Assembly: GCA_027922465.2 (NCBI GenBank)
Contig: BQMF02000170.1
Location: 62,001-126,000, forward strand
Source of the DNA: Turritopsis dohrnii
Lineage: Eukaryota; Cnidaria; Hydrozoa; Anthoathecata; Oceaniidae
Direction: 5' to 3'
DNA length: 64,000 bases
Under the pieces are notes generated by a model, which made no database searches, was not told the DNA's origin, and saw only the letters and a program-made list of their open reading frames with translations. The first letter of the stretch is position 1, and each line of letters opens with the position of its first letter. Below are positions 56,816 through 64,000 of the stretch, one piece after another. Position numbers and translations under genes: made by a program.

Positions 56816-57015
56816 TTATACCAAATCTACGGCAAACGAAAATTGCGATTGCATTTGAATTTCACTTTGACTACGACTTTCACTTTCACTTGACTTCGAC
56901 TTGACTTTTCTTTTTTTATTGAAATTGTTTTGACTTTGATCATTATTGGAAATTACATTGGTTTTCTTGTTTGTATTTTTCGCGTTTTTCGCGTTGGCAG
57001 TTCTCGGCCACCATA
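56816..57015 (-). repeat. Right terminal inverted repeat of the large transposon
   Basis: Reverse complement of the left arm: reading inward from 57,015 the order is TATGGTGGCCGAGAACTGCC, AACGCGAAAAACGCG, AAGAAAACCAATGTAATTTCC, GTCAAGTC-rich stretch, ATTTTCGTTTGCCGTA. The short ORF across it is fortuitous. Confidence 0.82.
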
Positions 57016-57038
57016 CAAAAGCATCAAGCATCGATATA

Positions 57039-58881
57039 CAGGGTGGGCCAAAAAAACCGGACCCCCCTTTGAAAAACTGTCATTAAAAACAGAATAAACA
57101 ACGAAACTGTATGAAAATTCATAGAGACGTTTTTTATCATATTAGAAGGCATTTTGAAAAGTTTGGTGCTCTAAGTAAACATAAAAGAAAAGATATTGCA
57201 AGTTATAGGTAACAAGGTGATAACTTGTTGTTAAAGTTTTTTTAACAATTGACGTCATTTAATTTAAACCCGATGCAGAAGATTAAAGCTATCTTTTTCC
57301 TTTTTAGCAATGCAATGTCTTCTCAATGTAAAGTCTTCTTTGTTTCTATGCAAACAAACAAACAAACAAGCAAACAAACATTCAGCAGACAAGGCGTCTG
57401 CTTGACGTCTGCTTGACGTCTGCTTTTTCTTTGTTTTATCTTCGTTTATGTTCTTTGATTCATTGTTTTTCTATTAGTCTTTGTCTGTTCTTGGAGTTTT
57501 CATGAATTTACTTTTTGTTTTTAGATTAGAGATAGAAATATTACGCATTTTTCAAACGAAGACAAAATATTGATCAAACAATTGCGAACAGAAAAAAGGT
57601 TGGGGAAGGAAACGTCTCATGACTGAATTCCCAGGAAAAAAATGGACAAAATCATCTCTTCAGAGATTATTGAAAAAAATCGATCAAACTGGAGGCACTG
57701 AAAGAAGATCTGGTAGTGGCCGACCAAAAACAGCACGTATTGAAAAAAATATCGAAATCATTGAAGATCTTATTCTCAGCCAAGAAGAAGCCGACACTCA
57801 TGACTCACCAAGAACAATTGAAAGAAACACCGGGATTTCACGATCATCTGTAAGGAGAATCATTAAACAAGATCTTAAACTTGATGTTTTCAAACGAATG
57901 AAAGTTCAAAAATTATCTGATGTGAACAAAGAACAACGTGAATTACGAGCAAGACGTCTTCTTCAACGATTCCCCCTTCAACGAGATGTAAGAAAAATTT
58001 GGTTTAGTGACGAAAAGAAGTTTACCGTTAATCCTCCCGTTAATACACAAAATGATCGTGTATACAGCTATGATGGAATGAAAAGAAGTGTTTCTCCTGA
58101 CCGATTGTTCCGAGGAAGATCAACATTCTCGCCCGGTGATATGGTTTCCGGTTTCGTGTCAAAACTTGGAAAAGCTCCAATTGTATTTGTTGAAGAAGGG
58201 GCTAAAATCAATGCTAGTTATTATCAGAAAATTTTGCGAAAACAGCTTCGTAGCATACGGAAAATGTCTGGAAGAAAGTATACCCTACAGCAAGATGGAG
58301 CAAGAAGCCACACGGCAAAGTCAACTTTGTCTTTTTTAGATCAAAATGTTCCAGATTACATTTCTAAAGATGATTGGCCTGCTAATAGTCCAGATCTAAA
58401 TCCTTTAGACTATTCAGTTTGGGGTGCAATGGATGAGTTAGTGTACCGTTCTGGACATAAAATTAATGATATTGAATCACTCAAGATGGCCATAAAAGCA
58501 GCTTGGGAAACTCTGTCACAAAATTACCTAAATAAGGCTATTGATCAGTGGCATTTGAGATTGAACCTTTGTGTAGAAAACAAAGGGGGACATATTGAAC
58601 ACTTGCTCTGAACAATATCTCTAAAGAAGACGATATTGTTTTATTCTTGCATTGTAATTTTTTGACGTCAATTATGTAAAAAATTTTAACAACAAATTGT
58701 CACATTGGTATCTAAATCTTGCAATATCTTTTCTTTCACGTTTGTTTAGAACACCAAACTTTCCAAAATGCCTTCTTATATGATAAAAAACGTCTCTATG
58801 AATTTTCATTATGTTTCGTTGTTTATTCTGTTTTTAATGACAGTTTTTCAAAGGGGGGTCCGTTTTTTTTGGCCTACCCTG
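57039..58881 (+). mobile_element. Complete maT-type Tc1/mariner transposon
   Basis: The ends are CAGGGTGGGCCAAAAAAACC and (reverse complement) CAGGGTAGGCCAAAAAAAAC. The TIRs are about 190 bp (AAAAACTGTCATTAAAAACA, CATAGAGACGTTTTTTATCA, AAAAGATATTGCAAG on both sides). TA flanks both ends (57,037-57,038; 58,882-58,883). Length is 1,843 bp with one transposase. It sits 17 bp outside the right target duplication of the large transposon. Confidence 0.93.
57540..58611 (+). CDS. maT-family transposase (DD37D), near-intact
   Basis: The 330-codon ORF starts at MTEFPGKKWTKSSLQRLL. An N-terminal HTH region with the linker GGTERRSGSGRPKTAR and a second HTH (ISRSSVRRIIKQDL) precede the catalytic core. 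The first Asp is in KIWFSDEKKF, the second in LQQDGARSHTAKS, and the third acidic residue is Asp in SPDLNPLDYSVW, with 37 residues between the last two. That DD37D signature is the maT family, not Tc1 DD34E. The upstream frame (57,545-57,595) reads FSNEDKILIKQLRTEKR and is joined only by a shift in the six-A run near 57,592, so the true N-terminus appears lost by one indel. Otherwise no lesion, suggesting a young copy. Confidence 0.9.
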
Positions 58882-58882
58882 T

Positions 58883-59510
58883 AATTAGATACAATAGATA
58901 CAATTAGACAGCATAACACATTCCTCACTTCCACAGCGTCATGAGAAATAAAGCCATTCATAGCTGTAGGACCATTTTTAATATAATAATTGTGCGCGTT
59001 ACCAAAACAAATTTCTCTCGTCTTCCCTTTCATCCAGCAGCATATACACATACTAAACGACAGAATAACTGAGACATCAACTCAAAGCTAAATCAATTAA
59101 TCTTTCAAAACTAAATAAAAACCATTCCTTACTGTGTAAATAAACATCAAACTGCATTTCTTCACTGCACTTTCTTCTGTATAGCGATATTTGATAACTA
59201 AAACGTTAACAAACATTTAAATACATACATACAAAACTCACCTGTTCTTTTGTTAATCTAAAATATTAAACAATAAAAGTTTTATGAGAATACTACTTTG
59301 TATAGACCTGTTCGTTCGTTCTGCACAGCCAATTTTTAAAAAACTTCATTGCACTTCTTCTGTATTCTCAATATGCTTTCACATTGTAAACAAACAACTA
59401 ATCACTTACACTGTTACTGTTCTTTTATTAATCTAAAATAAAATCTAAAATGCAACAACAATAAAAGATAAACAGCATGTATACAAACCTGTGTTTCTTC
59501 GTCAAAATAG
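58883..59510 (-). repeat. Transcription-unit-like repeat, copy 2 (interrupted)
   Basis: Reverse-complement relative of 33,530-34,195. On the minus strand GAAACACAG/GTTTGTAT (near 59,490), two TATACAGAAGAAAGTGCAGT-type modules (59,340-59,380; 59,150-59,190), AGAACAG/GTGAGT and GTGTTATGCTGTCTAATTGT appear in the same order. It is then cut by the mariner and, 17 bp later, by the large transposon. Upstream (59,520-59,600) are several ATTGG boxes, as in a promoter. Confidence 0.6.
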
Positions 59511-59514
59511 CAAA

Positions 59515-60230
59515 CGATAATGATAATTGGTTATTAACGAACTTATATTTTGGAAGTCGTCAACCAATCAAATTGGCGAAGAAATAATTTCTTGCGTTTT
59601 GATTGGTTTAAAAATTTAGACGTCACACTTAGATTACGTAACATTAAAAAAAGTACTTAAAAATTATGCAATTTGAAAAAGTTTCTCATTATTTTGCTCT
59701 GACTTTACGAGTGCAAGTTTCTTGATTACGTACACAGCACTGAATAACATATTTTTCTTGGTGCAACAGTCCTTACACCCTAACTTACTCTGCAACGGAG
59801 AAGTCTAATGGAAGAGGAGCGTAAGTTTAAAAGTCTGTTTCCAAGATTTCGCAGGGGACTTTGGAATTTACACATCAGTTTTCGGTGCGTACATTTTTAA
59901 GAACCATGCGTAAGTTCTTCAAATTGTCACTGAAAACATTCACCGTAAAATCTTAGAACTTACGCAGTAGTCAAGATAGAGAATGTTTGAATAGATACTT
60001 TATATTTCCTTATCTATGGAACTAGTGAAGATATATAATTAAGATGAAATTTTGTCATGATAAAAATACGGTTTTTATATCAACAGTTCCTTTTAGCCTT
60101 TTATTTGTGTGTTTGCTTATTTGTTTAAAAAAGGGAATCTTTTATTGGGTTTAGAAGAAAACAAAATATCACGCTGCTACTGCGATATGTTACTTGTCAT
60201 TACATTACAAGCTGTTTTGAAAAACAATTT
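59515..60230. other. No gene recognised
   Basis: Possible promoter side of the repeat at 58,883-59,510 (ATTGGTTTAAA, CCAATCAAATTGG near 59,560). Otherwise featureless. Confidence 0.4.
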
Positions 60231-62102
60231 GGAATTTCATAAAAATAACAGATCTCTCCATGCTGCAGCAGTTCGCAAATGTCTTTCTCAATTGTGGATA
60301 GGAAGGAACATTCCACCTGCCTCCTTTCAAAGGAAGTACCTCCAGTGGCCCTGCAATCACGTCATGAATTGGAAATATTTCGATATCCCACCCCAGATGC
60401 TATGGAACAGAATCCAAAACGGTGTCAGAACCAACGTGAGATTGTAAACATTCAATTTCCAGTGCAGAGACTGGACCATCCACGTCAACGACAAACCTAC
60501 ATATCACTTTTCCAACATAAAGCCGTGGTTTACCTTTAACGCTATAAATTCACATATACCACTTTTGGATGACATCATCTTCTTTAAATGGAGGACATTT
60601 CTCCACAACTTTATCAACCTCTCTTCTTCCGTAAAACTTTCCTCAATCTCCTACACAACTTCGCCTTCACTTTCTTCGCTCGTTTCACTCTCACAACTGC
60701 TCTCACCATCACTTTCGCTTGAACAGGTCTCATCAAACTTAACTTGCTTCTTCACACTTTGCTTCAAGCACAAGCTCCTCAAAACTTCTGTTTGAGGAAT
60801 TGGTTGGTTGTGATGTAGCGTCAATCAGAGTCCAACCTTTGACCCACATTTTCCCCGGAACTGGAGGTGGTTTTGGCCCCAAAACCCTGCACTCTTCACA
60901 CAATCCGACTGGAGAGTTGATTGTTTTGGCCGTAACACATGGTGTTGATGTTTGTTGCTGATCCAGCTGTTCATGCAACTGCTCAATTGATTCTTTTCCT
61001 CGTAACTTTGTAGGTGTCCGACCAGTCTCCATGACTTTTTCACTCATTTCCTCAGACTTCCCTAACTCTATCCATCGAACTCTGTTTCGGGATACTTTTC
61101 CCTATCGGTTGGGTATATCCCAGTGGCTCTAAATCCAGAGCAGGCATCATCTTTTGTTAATCCTTTCTGCCACACTTTTGCTAACAGGTCAACGAATGTT
61201 GATTTAGTTATGTTCTCCCTTGGACCAAGCTCATTAACACCCACATTCAATTTTTCCATCCATAATCACTTTAAAGAACATACATCCAATGGTTGCAACT
61301 TCTCAGTTGTGTGCAGTGGTAGTTTGAGAAGAGTTATATCTTCAGCAATTGCTTTGTGGATGGTTTCAAGCGATACATGTGACAAGTGGCTATCATAGAT
61401 TAGTAAAAGTGGACGTTCCTTTACTTGTTCGCAAAATTTTTCGAACCAACTGAAAAAAATACTTGTGGCCATCCACCCATTCTTTGACACACCATAACAT
61501 GTGTTTGGAAGTGGCTCCTTTCCACGCCAAGTAGACTGAATATTGACCCCAGAAAAGATAATCAAGGGGTCCAATACTTGACCAGCAGCGCTGCATGCGG
61601 CAACTGTGGAAATATTTTCTCGTCCAGGTCCCCATGTAACTTTGTTTGCCACTTTTCCTTTAGGTGCAACAACTTTGTCTCTGGTTGGATCCGTGGGAAA
61701 GCAGGTCTCGGCGCAATTCCACGCAGCCTCGAGTTTGAACTTTTTTTCACTCATCAAACGTTCAAGGGTATCATAAAAATCATAAATTATGAACGGATTA
61801 CTTGTAGCAGATTTCCTAGCTGTGCAAATCATATTGGCCTTTTTTAAACTAAGCTTGTTCCGTTTCATGAACTGTGGAAGCCAGTTTTTCCCTGGTCGAT
61901 TATCATTGAAGGGATTTTTTATGTGATGGCGTGTAAGATAATCCATTACTAGATCCTTGATTTGGGCTGTTGATGGACTGAGCCCAAGATTGCATGATGA
62001 TGCAATGCATGATGCTAGCTCAGATTCTTCAACACCATTCAGAGTTGTTTTTCTGCCTGATCTGACCAGTTTCTTTCCTTCTAGCTTCATCTTCATCTCC
62101 AT
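60230..62102 (-). pseudogene. CENP-B/Tigger-type transposase (DDE_1), decayed
   Basis: From 62,102: HTH-type DNA-binding region (GVEESELASCIASSCNLGLS, NWLPQFMKRNKLSLKKANM), then the DDE_1 core with WNCAETCFPTDPT, VTWGPGRENISTVAACSAAG, LLLIYDSHLSHVSLETI and LLKLPLHTTEKLQPLDVCS. The first catalytic Asp (NxDET in this family) is Ala here, and DGH is DSH. TGA at 61,266-61,268 lies in frame before LWMEKLNVGVNELGPREN...TKDDACSGFRATGIYPTDRE. Frameshifts near 61,085 and 60,745 lead into a C-terminal region that includes CPPFKEDDVIQKWYM and IFPIHDVIAGPLEVLPLKGG, ending about 60,250. The product would be a cut-and-paste transposase; this copy is dead both catalytically and by reading frame. Confidence 0.82.
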
Positions 62103-62139
62103 TCATACATATTCCAAAGGTTGGCAAGGTTAGATAGCC

Positions 62140-62612
62140 TGCACCAGAACGAGTCAGTGCTTTTCTTCTGTCCAAAACAAAAGTTATCTTTTAGGTTCTT
62201 AAGGGTCTTCTGGACAGTCAAAATTTAAAAGAGAGAAAAAAAGAGCAACATGTGTTAAACAAAATTATTATTATAACTACAGTATAAACAAACTTCGAGT
62301 TTCACTTACCATATGTATTGAATAACTGGGAAAGTTGATTCCATGCGTTAACTTTGGCAGTTCTATCTTTGTATTAACTGCTGTTGGTATCCCATAAACA
62401 TTTGTAGTTTTGAATTGCTTCTAGGAATAATTCTTTACTAAAAATATTGGTGTTATTATTATCCTTGATGCTATCACCAGCAGCAGAAGAAACAACGTCT
62501 CTACTATTAACTCCTTTAGGCAGAAAATTCTGTAATTCTTCTTCATTTATCGTACTAATACCAAAACTTGTAATTCCAGTCTGCTGGAACACGTTTTGAA
62601 GTGACGACATCT
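62140..62612 (-). pseudogene. MADF-domain protein exon(s) upstream of the Tigger-like gene
   Basis: The minus-strand ORF from 62,610 (MSSLQNVFQQTGITSFGIS) leads to the MADF opening LFLEAIQNYKCLWDTNSS, then TAA, then YKDRTAKVNAWNQLSQLF up to a donor (TATG/GTAAGT near 62,309). A possible next exon at 62,220-62,150 reads VQKTLKNLKDNF. The layout parallels the MADF-BESS gene at 39-40 kb. The TAA interrupts the MADF domain. It is close to and on the same strand as the transposase, so it may belong to the same element. Confidence 0.6.
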
Positions 62613-62619
62613 TGTAATC

Positions 62620-63550
62620 TCCGAAAAGTGTTTGTTTATATTCTTCTATTATTTGCTTAGCTCATTTTGAAACCATTTCTACTTTTCACGACTCGACATT
62701 TTCCGCCACTACTTCATAATTGTTGCACAATAAACAATACTGCGCATGTGGAGAATCGCAAAATGTCGCCCGCTGCCTAGTGGAGATCCTCAAAAGTCAA
62801 AAGCTCAAAAGTCTTTGCGTAAAAAATGAAGCGGTAGCAAAAGCGATGAATATTAAAATCTTTTGATATTTTATCGCTTTTTCTATCGCCTTATTTTCAT
62901 TGTTTTTCAATCTCAAAGAAATACCGCCTATAAATTCAATGTAGATTAATAACCATTTTAAAATTTAAATGCAAATCTATTGTTTTTGAGCACGTGGTAC
63001 CTGAAGTTCAACATAATGGTTTTGAGCAATAAAAATATTCTGTATACTTCAGAAGTAAGGATAACTGTAATAATAATGAAAAAGAAATTAACACTATCGG
63101 TCGTAATTTGCTTTCATATTTTGCTTTAATATTTCGATTTTCAAGATTTGGATGTATGCGCCATGTTTTTCACATTGTAAAAAAATCTTGTGAACCCAAA
63201 ATCTCTTGTTTGTCTTCAAATTTGTCTTAGTAGTAATATCGTACAAAGAATTAGTAAATTTTTTCTTCTTTCCAACATGATGTAACACTTCAACATACGT
63301 ACATAAACGCAAAAATTGTCTGTAAAGTATTTTTTATATATAAAAAAGTGACAACAGGTGGGGATAAAAAGCAACCAAGGAAGGCGATGCAAATAAAGCG
63401 AAGAACTTTTGAAAATTCGTCGTCGCTTAGGTGATGAAGCTTGAGGGGTAGAAACTATTTGCATGAAAAAACTTTCGCGAATGGGCCAAATCAAAGAAAA
63501 AAAATTATTTGTTAAATCACATCTAAGGTCTTTACTGTACTCAAAATTGT
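62620..63550. other. No gene recognised
   Basis: AT-rich. The minus-strand ORF of 153 codons at 63,216-63,677 has no recognisable motif. Confidence 0.4.
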
Positions 63551-63558
63551 ATAAAATA

Positions 63559-63640
63559 CAGTGGAATCTCGTTAAAGCAGACATCATTGGAACCAAAACA
63601 AACTGTCCACTTAAACGGGATGTTTGCTTCATAAAAGAGC
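63559..63640 (+). repeat. One end of a Tigger/pogo-type MITE
   Basis: CAGTGGAATCTCGTTAAAGC then AGACATCATTGG, after TA. It is related to the ends at 16,212 and 51,064. No matching right end within the window. Confidence 0.55.
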
Positions 63641-63735
63641 TTGTGTCAAATTTTATTTTAGATGGAATTTTGACCAAAAAAAGTGATTTATGCTTTACTC
63701 AGCTACACCCTACTCAGATGACCGGTGCAGCTTAA

Positions 63736-64000
63736 GAGGTAAAAGTTCGAAGACCAACAATATCATTTGCAGTGACAAGCGAAGAATGACAATACTTTAC
63801 CACCAGATGGGACGAATATATTGCTGCCGCAAAGATAGCTGGAAAAGAAAAAGTCTTGCAGCTACTGAAATGCTGTGACGAAGAATCTGACAAGTCAGAA
63901 ACTGAGGTATTGACTCCCATAATATCTCTTGCAGTCAGGGTTGAAAACACGATGATAGCCAGTGTCACACTGAACAACTCCCAGCAAGACTGTGATGAGC
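63736..64000 (+). pseudogene. Retroelement gag-like ORF, truncated by the window end
   Basis: The plus-strand frame reads PTISFAVTSEE, then TGA (where Trp is usual), QYFTTRWDEYIAAAKIAGKE, KVLQLLKCCDEE and LAVRVENTMIASVTLNNSQQ. I associate this pattern (WxYFxTRWxxY...GxxxVxQLLxCCD) with gag-like first ORFs of retrotransposons abundant in cnidarians and other invertebrates. The nonsense codon implies an inactive copy. The remaining domains lie beyond the window. Confidence 0.6.

Larger units (their letters stand above)
50277..57015 (-). mobile_element. 6.7 kb DNA transposon with integrase-core gene and alpha-kinase gene
   Basis: The outer ends are mirror images beginning TATGGTGGCCGAGAACTGCC (50,277 inward; 57,015 inward on the other strand). 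By eye the first 110 bp or so differ at about two positions, and similarity extends to about 200 bp with small indels. CAAAAG flanks both ends perfectly (50,271-50,276 and 57,016-57,021). Inside, on the minus strand, are an integrase-core DDE gene (54,080-55,950) and an intact alpha-kinase ORF (52,277-53,635). The left arm also holds a palindrome of the tip sequence. Two MITEs (51,064-51,675 and 52,086-52,202) are nested in it. The TAY-start, the 6 bp duplication and the IS3-like integrase fold recall what I know of the IS3EU superfamily; that assignment is an inference. Confidence 0.82.

Noticed and set aside
33530..59510. One giant element bounded by the inverted copies at 33.5 and 59.5 kb
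   Set aside because: The copies are internally interrupted, lack tip-like ends and target duplication, and unrelated complete elements with their own target sites fill the gap; two separate copies of a repeat explain it better.
63216..63677. 153-codon minus-strand ORF near the right edge
   Set aside because: No recognisable domain, overlaps a MITE end and lies antisense to non-coding sequence.

Overview
This 64 kb, AT-rich window looks like transposon-dense, gene-poor DNA from an invertebrate animal nuclear genome. Short GT-AG introns, several classes of eukaryotic transposon (Helitron, hAT, maT-type mariner, PIF/Harbinger, pogo/Tigger-like, integrase-core DDE elements), Penelope-like elements and retrotransposon fragments, many TA-flanked MITEs and tRNA-like pol III modules all point that way. 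The mix would suit a cnidarian, possibly a hydrozoan, but nothing in the sequence fixes the species. I see no bacterial operon, rRNA or CRISPR array, and no unambiguous conserved host gene. Most proteins are transposon-encoded, and most carry stops or frameshifts.

Layout. 1-4.3 kb: a Helitron RepHel gene on the minus strand with an 84 bp intron, cut by the window start. 4.4-10.5 kb: MITEs, GACGTC-rich elements with tRNA-like modules, a 123 bp tandem repeat and foldback elements with 18 bp iterons. 10.5-18 kb: an integrase zinc-binding fragment, then an old degenerate repeat array carrying a SINE-like insertion and a TA-flanked MITE that itself contains a small hAT-like MITE. 18-25.6 kb: inverted-repeat elements, a Penelope 3' end duplicated head to head, a mariner-type MITE and a 198 bp satellite with palindromic GGTCGACC. 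26.3-28.0 kb: a RecQ-like helicase pseudogene. 28.8-32.7 kb: a complete hAT element with 16 bp TIRs and 6 bp target duplication, its transposase decayed. 33.2-37.2 kb: a transcription-unit-like repeat and a decayed integrase-core transposase. 37.5-40.5 kb: a 642 bp MITE and a decayed PIF/Harbinger transposase convergent with a MADF-BESS gene. 41.3-47.8 kb: gag-like, LINE and Penelope fragments and a cluster of one repeat family (called R1 here). 50.3-57.0 kb: a 6.7 kb DNA transposon (below). 57.0-58.9 kb: a complete maT-type mariner. 58.9-59.5 kb: second copy of the 33.5 kb unit. 60.2-62.6 kb: a decayed CENP-B/Tigger-type transposase with an upstream MADF-like exon. 63.7-64 kb: start of a retroelement gag-like ORF.

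The most interesting object is the element at 50,277-57,015. Near-identical inverted ends begin TATGGTGGCCGAGAACTGCC and are flanked by a perfect 6 bp direct repeat, CAAAAG. It carries a four-exon integrase-core DDE gene whose splice junctions all stay in frame, plus an intact, intronless alpha-kinase ORF of 452 codons on the same strand. Its insertion, and that of the neighbouring mariner, can be read against a related unoccupied copy of the target at about 34.2 kb. An integrase-type transposon carrying an atypical protein kinase is the best candidate here for an undescribed system.
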